A stretch of DNA of 17,329 nt from Kiritimatiellia bacterium. Its GTDB lineage: Bacteria; Verrucomicrobiota; Kiritimatiellia; RFP12; UBA1067. Where the stretch lies: NCBI GenBank assembly GCA_017405115.1, contig JAFRBA010000052.1, positions 1 through 17,329 of the forward strand. The letters run 5' to 3'. The notes under the pieces were generated by a model, which did no database searches, was not told the DNA's origin, and was given only the letters and a program-made list of their open reading frames with translations. This document shows positions 1-6,979 of this stretch, in pieces. Within the stretch, counting starts at the first letter, position 1; the number at the start of each line of letters is the position of its first letter. The position numbers were made by a program, and so were the translations under genes.

Positions 1-384
1 CACCCACATGCTGCGGTAGTGCGGATGTATGTGGCATCCACGGCGCCATCCAGCCCAGTGCATCGGCGGCGGCCGGTGGAAGGGCCGCGGCCCAGGATGC
101 ATGCCGAAGTGAGGGCCGGGACGATGCATGACCGGCCCCGGGCGGAAGCCCGGACCAGGACCATGACGGAAACCAGGACCAGGACCATGACGGAAGCCCG
201 GGCCTGGACCATGACGGAAACCAGGACCGGGGGCGGGACGAAAACCTGGGCTAGGACGACAAAAGCCAGGGCCGCCAGGACGCGGTCCCATACCAGGACC
301 TCCGTGGGGCCTCGCAAACGTAGTCCCCGCAAACGCTGCGCAAACAACGCCCGCAATCATCAGTTTTTTGGTCATTTTCTTCAT
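1..384 (-). CDS. Secreted Gly/Pro/His/Phe-rich repeat protein (3' end beyond window)
   Basis: The minus-strand frame is open from an ATG at 384 to the window edge, giving 128 visible residues and no stop, so the C-terminus is missing. A strong ribosome-binding site (GAGGAGG) lies just upstream. The first 24 residues, MKKMTKKLMIAGVVCAAFAG then TTFA, form a typical Sec signal peptide: Lys-rich start, hydrophobic core and an A-x-A-like end. The mature part is low complexity: it is rich in Gly, Pro, Arg, Phe, Met and His, has an eight-residue repeat FRHGPGPG, and then a His/Met/Trp-rich stretch (MHRPGPHFGMHPG, PPPMHWAGW). Cell-envelope or extracellular location is inferred. Metal binding through the His/Met residues is possible but unproven. 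I recognise no family. It follows the FkbH-like gene by 137 nt that contain two palindromic repeats, so it may be a separate transcription unit. Confidence 0.72.
   Translation of the reverse strand, partial: MKKMTKKLMIAGVVCAAFAGTTFARPHGGPGMGPRPGGPGFCRPSPGFRPAPGPGFRHGPGPGFRHGPGPGFRHGPGPGFRPGPVMHRPGPHFGMHPGPRPFHRPPPMHWAGWRRGCHIHPHYRSMWV
148..243 (-). repeat. 24-nt tandem repeat encoding FRHGPGPG
   Basis: Four consecutive 24-nt units (220-243, 196-219, 172-195, 148-171) encode FRPAPGPG once and FRHGPGPG three times. A fifth, degenerate unit (FRPGPV) follows. Synonymous differences between units show that they are not all fresh copies. The repeat length is a multiple of three, so gain or loss of units would keep the frame. 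Confidence 0.85.
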
Positions 385-411
385 TTTCCGCCTCCTCTTC
401 TTTTTGTTTCA

Positions 412-451
412 GTTGGGGACAGTCCCCTCGTTATGTTGGGGACCGTCCCCC
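412..451. repeat. Pair of REP-like palindromes GGGGAC-N-GTCCCC
   Basis: Two copies of a near-identical 16-nt element, GTTGGGGACAGTCCCC (412-427) and GTTGGGGACCGTCCCC (435-450), lie 23 nt apart in the gap between the FkbH-like gene and the secreted repeat protein. Each has a perfect 6-bp inverted repeat around one central base, and the two can also pair with each other. Short GC-rich palindromes in pairs between genes are characteristic of REP elements moved by REP-associated tyrosine transposases. No transposase gene is visible in the window. A role as terminator or mRNA stabiliser is possible. Confidence 0.7.
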
Positions 452-521
452 GCTACAGAGGGCTAGGAGCGGCAGAACCGAAAAACTGACAAGATATCTT
501 AAAAACATTTCAGGGTTGGCG

Positions 522-1751
522 TCAATCGACCTCGTGGAAGTGCGTCGGGCCGGCCGTGCCGTCGGCAAGGGCCTGGCGGAATGCGGCGAACGGCGCGTTC
601 TTCGCCGTCGGCATGAAGTCCAGCTCCGGTGCATAGCCGAGCTGCCCAGAGACATAGCCGTACGCAAAATGCTCCAGAGTGCGCCCCATTGCACGGCAAC
701 TCATCACGAAGTCGGTTATGCGGCGGGAAGCCAGGTCCGCCACGACATAGCATACAAGCCCCTGCTCGCCGAACCTGTCGCCGGCGCGAAACACGAAAAC
801 GCAGTGGTCCGGCTGCTTCAGCAACGCCGCGAAGTCCTGGCGAGTGCGCCGAATGGTCGTCGCGTTGAACTGGTTCGTCTTGCCCGCCATCTGCGCGAGT
901 CGATCCAGGTCCCCTTCTGCGGCAACCGAAGGTCGCACCCACAGGGCGAGGTCGTCGAGGTAGTCGGCCGTCGAGGCGAACTGGCGAAGTGGCGGACGCG
1001 GACGCGCGTAGTCCGCCGCGCGCAGGCGATCCTCCGCAGTTACGCCCATTCCGGAGAAGAAGTACTCCTTCAGCCGGCGCAGGAACTGCTGCGGGCGCGC
1101 AAGGTCGGCAGGGAACGGCGCGACCGTCACCTCGGGCAGGTGTGCGGACATCTGCGCGCGTTCGAACGGGTTGTCGTCCACGAACACGACAGAGTCCGTC
1201 GGAAGGTTGAGTGCACGGCAGGCGTCAAGCAGGTTGCCGGCCTTCGGCGCCCAGTTTACCCGGCACAGGGTGAACCAGTCGATTTCGAACGGGTCGTTCT
1301 TGGAGAGAAGCACCAGCGCCACGCCGTCGTCACGCAGGCCGCGCAGTCCCCGCTGGAATTCTTCATATGGAACGAGCGCGTCGCGCCCGTCCTCCGAGAG
1401 TATGCCATCCCAGAGCGTGTTGTCCGCGTCGACGGCAAGGACCTTCTTCGGCGCGCGCAGGCGCTCCCACTCGAACTCGTCGACTATTGCGCGGATGCCG
1501 TCGAGGGAATATGGGCAGCCGGAGAGCTTGGCGAGCCGGCTGTCGAAGAAGCCCGGAACCTCTTCGGAGAGGATGGCGTCGTGCGACGTGACGTCGTACA
1601 CGTAGTCCGGGCGGAATTCGTCGATCGGCGGGGAGTCCGGCCCGTGGACGTCGTAGCCGGCCTCGCGGAAATACGGCGCCAGCAGCTCGAGCGCCACGTT
1701 GCCGGTCAGCGCGACGCGCAGGCGCGGCGGATGCTCCGTCAGCCGCTCCAT
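522..1751 (-). CDS. FkbH-like HAD-superfamily (IIIC) phosphatase/acyl-transfer protein
   Basis: 409 aa from the ATG at 1751, chosen because GAGGAG lies about 9 nt upstream; this start overlaps the end of dnaG by 13 nt, suggesting translational coupling. HAD motifs are clear: the nucleophile motif DADNTLW (D108/D110), LLSKND (S150) and VFVDDNPFER (D192/D193). The C-terminal half carries the FkbH acetyltransferase-like signatures KTNQFN (291-296), DRFGEQGLV (325-333) and SCRAMGR (351-357). In polyketide clusters FkbH loads a glyceryl unit from 1,3-bisphosphoglycerate onto an acyl carrier protein; relatives occur in surface-glycan and lipid pathways. No carrier protein, ketosynthase or glycosyltransferase is near, so the substrate here is unknown. 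The region before the HAD domain (about 100 residues) is shorter than in many FkbH-like proteins, which carry a longer SGNH-like N-terminus. Confidence 0.85.
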   Translation of the reverse strand: MERLTEHPPRLRVALTGNVALELLAPYFREAGYDVHGPDSPPIDEFRPDYVYDVTSHDAILSEEVPGFFDSRLAKLSGCPYSLDGIRAIVDEFEWERLRAPKKVLAVDADNTLWDGILSEDGRDALVPYEEFQRGLRGLRDDGVALVLLSKNDPFEIDWFTLCRVNWAPKAGNLLDACRALNLPTDSVVFVDDNPFERAQMSAHLPEVTVAPFPADLARPQQFLRRLKEYFFSGMGVTAEDRLRAADYARPRPPLRQFASTADYLDDLALWVRPSVAAEGDLDRLAQMAGKTNQFNATTIRRTRQDFAALLKQPDHCVFVFRAGDRFGEQGLVCYVVADLASRRITDFVMSCRAMGRTLEHFAYGYVSGQLGYAPELDFMPTAKNAPFAAFRQALADGTAGPTHFHEVD

Positions 1752-3640
1752 TGGCGAATCTCCTCGAGAATCATTTCCTTGGCCGAATGCCACTTTACGG
1801 ACGCCAGGCGCTTCGCCGCCACGGAAAGCCTAAGCCTCTCCATCTCCACATCGGGGCCGCCGGTTGCGGGAAGCGACCCGCGCCGGCGGCGCATGGCGGC
1901 CATCCAGAGGGTGCGGACGAAGTTCTTCAGGTTGTCTATGGCCGACAGCTCGCTGGCCTGCGCCTTGCCTCCCTCGATGAGAATGCGGTCGAACCAGGAG
2001 CGTTCGCGCGCGCCGAGGCTCTCCGCGAACGCCTGGACATGGTCGTTTCCGTCGACGATCTCCCCGCGCCATGCCGTGACGAAACGTGCCGTGAAGTCGG
2101 ATGAGAACACCTGCGGAGGAAGGAAGTTGCGGATGGTCTCGTCCAGGGTGCGGTCGTGCTCGTTCTCCATCAGCAAGGCGCACAGGGCCATTTCGGCCGG
2201 CGGCGGCTCGGCCACGGAGGCTTCCTCGCCGACGATCGGATCCTCCCTGCCGTCGCCGGTGGTCTCCGTGGCCTGCTCCGCGGAAGCGTCTGCGGGCTCG
2301 GCCGCCGCCGGACGGCGCGGCTGGGGCGCGGAGGACATGAGCCTTTCCAGCTCTGCGGCGAGGGCGGTGGACGGAAGCCCCATGATGCGCGCGGCCTCAC
2401 CGAGCATTCCAGCGCGCAGCACGGCGTTCGGGCAGACCGCGACGGTCGCCAGAAGCTCGTGGGCGATGCGGTTCACGGCGTCCACCGAGTCCGGGCTGCG
2501 CTCTGCCGCGCGGGCCGCACGCGCCTGGAAGGACATGATCGACGCCGCATCGTCCAGAAGCCGCCGGAAGTCCTCCGGCGGGTGGGCCCGCAGGAAGGAG
2601 TCCGGGTCGTCTCCGTCGGGGAGCGACACCACCCGCACCGGAAGGCCTGAGGCGAGGCAGAGCCGTGCGGAGCGTATCGTCGCCTTGTGCCCGGCGGCGT
2701 CGTCGTCGTAGACGAGGGCGACCTGGTCGGCCACCTTGCCGAGCATGCGCACATGCTCCTCGGTGAACGCCGTTCCCTGTCCGGCGACGGCGTTGGGGAA
2801 GCCGCATGTCTGCAGCCGTATGCAGTCGATCTGCCCTTCGCAGACGATGACCTCGTGGTTCGTTGTCTTGGCGATCGGACCGGCCGCCTTGTCGAAGCCG
2901 TAAAGGACGGCTGACTTCCTGAAGATCGGCGTCTCCGGCGAATTCACGTACTTGCCGGAGTTCTTTGACGCGACGAGCTGGCGGCCGGAGAATCCGACGA
3001 CGCGGCCCTGGCGGTCGCGTATGGCGAACATGAGGCGTCCGCCGAAGCGGTGGTAGCCGCGGTCGCCTGGGCGCGTCGGAGCCTTTATGACCCCCGCTTC
3101 CTCCAGTTCTGCCGGGGTGTAGCGGTACTTCTCGGCCCACTTCAGCATGTTGGCGACGCCGGCAGGCGCGTAGCCGACGAGGTAGTCGGACTGCACCTGC
3201 TCGCCGAGATCCCTACTCCGAAGGTACTCGCGCGCCATCTCGCCCTCCTTGGCGCGCAGCAGGCAGCGGTGGTAGAACTGGGCGAGCTCCGCCATGAGGG
3301 CGTAGAGCCTTGCGCGGCGCCCTGCGGCGGGGTCCTCGTGCGTCTCGATCTGCACTCCGCACTGCTCCGCGAGCTTGCGCACCGCCTCCATGAAGGTGAG
3401 GCCCTCCATCTTCTGCACGAACTTGATCGCGTCGCCGCTTTCGCCGCAGCCGAAGCAGTGGTAGAAGCCCCTTGACTCGTTTATGTTGAAGCTCGGCGTC
3501 TTCTCGTTGTGGAACGGGCAGCAGGCCTTCTTCGACGAGCCGGCCGTCTTGACCTGCACGCCGTACGAGGCGATCAGGTCGGCGAGGTCGATGCGCGCCT
3601 TGATCTCCTCGATGGTCGAGTCTGGGATTCCTCTCGCCAT
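1739..3640 (-). CDS. dnaG: DNA primase DnaG
   Basis: 633 aa, a usual length for bacterial primase, which makes RNA primers at the replication fork. The N-terminal CHC2 zinc-binding domain is intact: CPFH (C41, H44) and CFGC (C62, C65), with the hallmark context FHNEKTPSF. The catalytic core follows at about residues 125-370, with the signature GRLMFAIRD (201-209) and Toprim acidic residues in CEGQID (E268, D272), YDDDAAG (D312-314) and PDGDDPD (342 on). Position 270 is Gln where many primases have Tyr. The C-terminal third (from about 470) is the variable helicase-interaction region after a Pro/Ala/Glu-rich linker. GGAG lies about 8 nt before the ATG, and the gene begins 13 nt after lspA, so it is probably in one operon with it. 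Confidence 0.97.
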   Translation of the reverse strand: MARGIPDSTIEEIKARIDLADLIASYGVQVKTAGSSKKACCPFHNEKTPSFNINESRGFYHCFGCGESGDAIKFVQKMEGLTFMEAVRKLAEQCGVQIETHEDPAAGRRARLYALMAELAQFYHRCLLRAKEGEMAREYLRSRDLGEQVQSDYLVGYAPAGVANMLKWAEKYRYTPAELEEAGVIKAPTRPGDRGYHRFGGRLMFAIRDRQGRVVGFSGRQLVASKNSGKYVNSPETPIFRKSAVLYGFDKAAGPIAKTTNHEVIVCEGQIDCIRLQTCGFPNAVAGQGTAFTEEHVRMLGKVADQVALVYDDDAAGHKATIRSARLCLASGLPVRVVSLPDGDDPDSFLRAHPPEDFRRLLDDAASIMSFQARAARAAERSPDSVDAVNRIAHELLATVAVCPNAVLRAGMLGEAARIMGLPSTALAAELERLMSSAPQPRRPAAAEPADASAEQATETTGDGREDPIVGEEASVAEPPPAEMALCALLMENEHDRTLDETIRNFLPPQVFSSDFTARFVTAWRGEIVDGNDHVQAFAESLGARERSWFDRILIEGGKAQASELSAIDNLKNFVRTLWMAAMRRRRGSLPATGGPDVEMERLRLSVAAKRLASVKWHSAKEMILEEIRQWSG

Positions 3641-3653
3641 GATCGCTCCGCAG

Positions 3654-4142
3654 TCATGACGGCGGCTTCTGCCGCTGCTCGGCGAACGACGCGAGAAGCA
3701 ACAGGCCGACGGCTATGCAGATCAGGGTGTCGGCGAGGTTGAAGCACGGGAAGTGGTGCGGCCCCCAGTGGAAGTCGAGCATGTCGATCACGTACCCCCG
3801 GAAGACGCGGTCTATGAGGTTCCCGACGATGCCGGCGTAGAGGAGAGGCTCTGCGACCGCCCCGAGGCGACTGCCGCCGAATACCTGGCGGCGCCTCCAC
3901 GCCAGGAACGCGATCGCCAGCGCGCCGAACGCGGCGAGCGGCCAGACGCGCCCCTGGAACATGCCCCAGGCGCAGCCGCGGTTCTCGACGTAGGCGAGGT
4001 TGAAGAGGCCGGGTATTACCTCGACGACGCGGGGCCCGCCCTCAGCGCCGGGGCCCAGCAGCCCGTGGGCAAGCTCCTTCGCGACCGCGTCCGCCAGAAC
4101 GAGGTTCAGGACGACCGCGACCGTGACGAGCAGGCGCTTCAC
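3654..4142 (-). CDS. lspA: Lipoprotein signal peptidase II (LspA)
   Basis: 162 aa with a GTG start at 4142 whose GTGA overlaps the stop of the dksA-like gene; this start gives the normal family length and a hydrophobic first segment. LspA is an inner-membrane aspartyl protease that cuts prolipoproteins before the lipid-modified Cys. The signature blocks are present: YVENRGCAWGMF (51-62), GNLIDR with catalytic D111, and FPCFNLADT with catalytic D138. Hydrophobic segments lie at about 3-20, 68-82, 98-112 and 139-153, matching the usual four helices. The longer in-frame ATG start at 4244 would lie within the dksA-like gene and adds a non-LspA leader, so it was not used. A predicted lipoprotein elsewhere in the window (8931 downward) is a plausible client. 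Confidence 0.96.
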   Translation of the reverse strand: MKRLLVTVAVVLNLVLADAVAKELAHGLLGPGAEGGPRVVEVIPGLFNLAYVENRGCAWGMFQGRVWPLAAFGALAIAFLAWRRRQVFGGSRLGAVAEPLLYAGIVGNLIDRVFRGYVIDMLDFHWGPHHFPCFNLADTLICIAVGLLLLASFAEQRQKPPS

Positions 4143-4864
4143 TTCGCCGTGCGCTCCATCTCGCTCTGGCACTCCATGCAAGTGAGCACGAACGGCTGGT
4201 TGAGCAGGCGGGGCTTGCGGATGAGCTGCCCGCATACCGTGCATACGCCGTATGTGCCGTCGTCGATGCGGTGGAGGGCCTCGTCGATCTGCTGGATGGT
4301 GCGGTTGATGTTGCCCATCTGGCCAAGGGCCTGCAGGCGGAGCGTCTGGTTGGTGCCGTCGCCGCCGTCAGCCTCGTGGTCGTCGGCCTCGTTGAATCCG
4401 GTCGCGCGCATCGCGTCGACGCCGTTCGCGGCGCGAGCGCGCGCGTCGAGAAGCCTTCTGCGGAAGTCCTTCAGGTCGGCGGCCGAGAACTGCACGGTGT
4501 CCTTGCCCGGGGTGCGCGTGGTCGGGCGACGCGCAAGGCGTATCGCCGAGCCGTCCCGATCCGCGGCGTTGGCGCTCTGCGCGGAAGAGCGCTTCATAGC
4601 CTGGGCGATCGACTTCGCGAACTCGACGGCCTTTGCGGTGTCTATCGGCTCTGGCGCCTCCTCCGCCGGCGCTACGGGCGCGGCAGGGGGCTTCCGCGGC
4701 GAGACACGCGGCGGAACGCGGTTGACGGTTGCCGAGGACGGCTTCGCCTTCGTCGGCGCCTTCTTCGCCAGAGCCTTTTTCGCAGGTGCCTTCTTCGCCG
4801 GTGCCTTCTTGGCGGGAGCCTTTTTCGCAGGCGCCTTCTTGGAAACGACTTTCTTCGTAGCCAT
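4139..4864 (-). CDS. DksA/TraR-family zinc-finger protein with histone H1-like Lys/Ala/Pro tail
   Basis: 241 aa. Residues 1-44 are a basic low-complexity tail built from AKKAP repeats, resembling bacterial H1-like DNA-binding tails. Residues 45-120 are a Pro/Ala-rich linker. The C-terminal half (about 126-241) is DksA-like: a helical region, then a C4 zinc finger with exact DksA spacing, C208-x2-C211-x17-C229-x2-C232, in the context YGVCTVCG. DksA proteins bind in the RNA polymerase secondary channel. The classical DxxDxA coiled-coil tip is not seen; the acidic stretch NEADDHEADGGDG (158-170) is in its place, so DksA-type activity is uncertain. GGAAGG lies about 12 nt before the ATG, and the gene starts 38 nt after greA. 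The basic tail suggests DNA or nucleoid association (inference). Confidence 0.9.
   Translation of the reverse strand: MATKKVVSKKAPAKKAPAKKAPAKKAPAKKALAKKAPTKAKPSSATVNRVPPRVSPRKPPAAPVAPAEEAPEPIDTAKAVEFAKSIAQAMKRSSAQSANAADRDGSAIRLARRPTTRTPGKDTVQFSAADLKDFRRRLLDARARAANGVDAMRATGFNEADDHEADGGDGTNQTLRLQALGQMGNINRTIQQIDEALHRIDDGTYGVCTVCGQLIRKPRLLNQPFVLTCMECQSEMERTAK
4742..4842 (-). repeat. 15-nt repeats encoding AKKAP units
   Basis: Near-identical 15-nt units (plus-strand form gccttcttcgccggt and variants) are repeated tandemly near the start of the dksA-like gene and encode Ala-Lys-Lys-Ala-Pro. Length change here would be in frame. Confidence 0.7.
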
Positions 4865-4902
4865 GTGTGCTATCCCTTCCTTCCCCTTTGGTTTTGGCTA
4901 TA

Positions 4903-6936
4903 CTATATCTCCACGCCGGGCGGCAGCTTCATCCATTCGCGGACATCGTCGCCGAGCGGCCGTATCTCGCGGATCTCGGCGAACGAGACGCCGCCTTCCG
5001 CGTCGGGCAGCTCGAAGCTGTCGCCGACTTTCTTGCCAAGCATGTTCTGCGCGACGCGCGTCTTCGACGAGATGATGCCCATCGGCAGGTCGTTGTCCCA
5101 CTCGCCGAGCACCGTCCAGGCCTTCTCCTCGCCATTGGCCGCGATCACCACGGTCACCCCGGGCATCACCTCGTCGGTCGTGGCGTCGGAGAAGTCACCG
5201 GGCTTGACGGCCTCCAGCTCCGCCTGCATGAGCGTCTGCTTCTGCATCAGCGCGCGCTGCTCGTCCTTCGCGTACTGGTACTCGGCGTTCTCCGAGAGGT
5301 CGCCGTAGCTCTTCGCGAACTCGATGCGCTTGACGTTCGCGGGCATGTCCTCGTTGATGAGCTTGAGGTACTCGGCCTTCCTCAGGCCGTAGCTGCGGTA
5401 GGAGGTGACGCGGGCGTACTCGCGCTTCGTCTCGGCCTTCACGACATGCGACTCAAGCGCGGGCGCGATCTTGGTCATGCGGACCACGGTCGCGTGATGC
5501 GTCGACGGATCCCACGCGATCGACGCCTGGAAGCGCTCGAAGAACAGCGCCTGGTCCTCCGGCGAAAGCCAGCCGAAGACCTTCTCGAGCCAGGTCTTGT
5601 CGGCAAAGAGCCGGCGGACGAGGTTCTGCATCTTCAGCGTCTCGCCGCTCTGGCGGCCTTCGCCGAGCGCCACCGCGTGCGCAAGGAGCGTTATGAGTGG
5701 CGGCAGCTCCTTCCACTCCAGGAACTGCTCGTAGCGGCCCACGAGAAGCGTCGTGAGCGTCGGCGGCGCCTTCGGCTGGCGCATCATCTCGCCCACGGCC
5801 GCGCGGCAGGCCGGGTCCCCGCCGAACTGCGCCACTATCTCGGAGACCGCGGTGAAGCACAGGTCGGGGATGGACTTCAGGAGCTTGTCCTTGGCCTCGG
5901 CGTCGGACGCGAGGAACGACACCATTGCGCCGACCTCCCTCGCCGGAAGCTCCGCCGCGGCCTTTATGTAGCGCCTGCGGTCCCAGAGATATTCGCGCAT
6001 CTCCGACGCAGGCGGCTCCTGGAAGCCGAGCGCGACGACCTCGCCGGCGAGGCGCGCGTAAAGCGCGTCGTCGACCTTGCGCGCGGCGGTCACGGCGAAC
6101 ACGAGGCGCTCCCCTATCTTGGCCCTCGTCGCCTCGTCGGCGCCCTTGAGCTTGCCCTGCGCGACGAACTCGCGCACCATCGCGAGTATCCGCTTCGGGT
6201 CGGTCTCGTGCGCAAAGGCCGTAAGCCATCCCTCGCCGTAGTCCTCGACGGACGCCTTGATGCGTATCGAGTCGGCGCGCCTTGCCGGCACCTCCACGTT
6301 CTTGTTGTGCCGCAGGGCCGCCCGCGCGCTGTCCCAGAACGCCTTCCACGCGGCGGGCTTCACGAACCCGTTCTGCACGCACACGTCCTCGAGGCGGACG
6401 ACCGGCATGTCCCCGAAGCTCTTGAGCACCTCCACGACAAAGTCGCCGGGCTTGTCCTTCAGGAGAGTCTCGAAGCCCGCGGGATCGGACTCCCGCTTCA
6501 CGAGGATGTGCCCGTCCGGCGCCGGCTCGAGCATGTCGCACGCCGACGCATACGTGAACTGATGGCCGCGCTTGGTCCTGAAGTCGACCGTCACGCGCCT
6601 GTAGAAGTCGTCCACGGAGCGGACCTTCCCAAGCCCCCACGCCTTGCTGAGCACCAGGGCGCCCGCCTCGCCAGGCTTCTTGGACACGAGGTAGACCAGC
6701 TTCTCCAGCCTCACAAGCGACTCCGCAAGCGGCCGCGCGCCGAAGTCCGCGCCGTCGATGAACGAAAGCAGAAGCCTGTCCCTGGTGGTCTTCTTCAAGG
6801 CGTCGCGAATCTCCGCCGGCGCCATGCCTTTCGCCAACTCCACCTGATTCTCGCGCACAAGGCTGAACGCACCCGCGAAATCCTGCGACTCTGCGCAGCT
6901 GCCCAGCTGGTCCGCCAGCTTCTCCGTATCGGCCAT
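4903..6936 (-). CDS. greA: Large transcription elongation factor GreA with long N-terminal extension
   Basis: 677 aa from the ATG at 6936, chosen because GGAGG sits 5 nt upstream; an ATG 12 nt earlier is possible. Residues from about 520 to 677 are GreA: the coiled coil with the acidic tip AKSYGDLSENAEYQYAKDEQ (D546 and E549 by analogy with E. coli D41/E44) and a C-terminal FKBP-like domain with KKVGDSFELP. GreA inserts into the RNA polymerase secondary channel and stimulates cleavage of backtracked RNA. Ordinary GreA is about 158 aa; the 520-residue mostly helical extension matches the enlarged GreA of chlamydiae (about 715 aa in C. trachomatis, from memory) and supports a PVC origin. The extension's function is unknown. 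The gene starts 35 nt after gluQ, with an extended -10 promoter between them. Confidence 0.93.
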   Translation of the reverse strand: MADTEKLADQLGSCAESQDFAGAFSLVRENQVELAKGMAPAEIRDALKKTTRDRLLLSFIDGADFGARPLAESLVRLEKLVYLVSKKPGEAGALVLSKAWGLGKVRSVDDFYRRVTVDFRTKRGHQFTYASACDMLEPAPDGHILVKRESDPAGFETLLKDKPGDFVVEVLKSFGDMPVVRLEDVCVQNGFVKPAAWKAFWDSARAALRHNKNVEVPARRADSIRIKASVEDYGEGWLTAFAHETDPKRILAMVREFVAQGKLKGADEATRAKIGERLVFAVTAARKVDDALYARLAGEVVALGFQEPPASEMREYLWDRRRYIKAAAELPAREVGAMVSFLASDAEAKDKLLKSIPDLCFTAVSEIVAQFGGDPACRAAVGEMMRQPKAPPTLTTLLVGRYEQFLEWKELPPLITLLAHAVALGEGRQSGETLKMQNLVRRLFADKTWLEKVFGWLSPEDQALFFERFQASIAWDPSTHHATVVRMTKIAPALESHVVKAETKREYARVTSYRSYGLRKAEYLKLINEDMPANVKRIEFAKSYGDLSENAEYQYAKDEQRALMQKQTLMQAELEAVKPGDFSDATTDEVMPGVTVVIAANGEEKAWTVLGEWDNDLPMGIISSKTRVAQNMLGKKVGDSFELPDAEGGVSFAEIREIRPLGDDVREWMKLPPGVEI

Positions 6937-6970
6937 CTCTCCCTCCATCTTGGAAATTGAAACGGAGTGG

Positions 6971-6979
6971 ATTATATCA
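6971..6979 (-). promoter_or_regulatory. Extended -10 promoter element for greA
   Basis: On the minus strand TGATATAAT is a perfect extended -10 (TGN then TATAAT), about 35 nt upstream of the greA ATG, overlapping the gluQ stop codon. No good -35 hexamer is found 16-18 nt further upstream, which is common for extended -10 promoters. It would allow greA and downstream genes to be expressed independently of gluQ. Confidence 0.55.

Noticed and set aside
19..489. Plus-strand frame with repeated TETRTRTMTE-like peptide
   Set aside because: It is the reverse strand of the 24-nt repeat in the secreted protein, which has a signal peptide and a strong ribosome-binding site on the minus strand.
491..500. 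Perfect 10-nt palindrome AAGATATCTT after the FkbH-like gene
   Set aside because: AT-rich and short, with no adjacent stable stem; too weak to call a terminator or operator.
516..2711. Long plus-strand open frame of 731 codons
   Set aside because: It lies opposite the FkbH-like gene and dnaG, both with clear motifs; the product is Arg/Ala-rich with no domain. It is an antisense shadow of GC-rich coding sequence.
3753..6960. Long plus-strand open frames of 440, 345 and 697 codons opposite lspA, the dksA-like gene and greA
   Set aside because: They mirror the codon periodicity of the real minus-strand genes and show no recognisable domain or ribosome-binding site.
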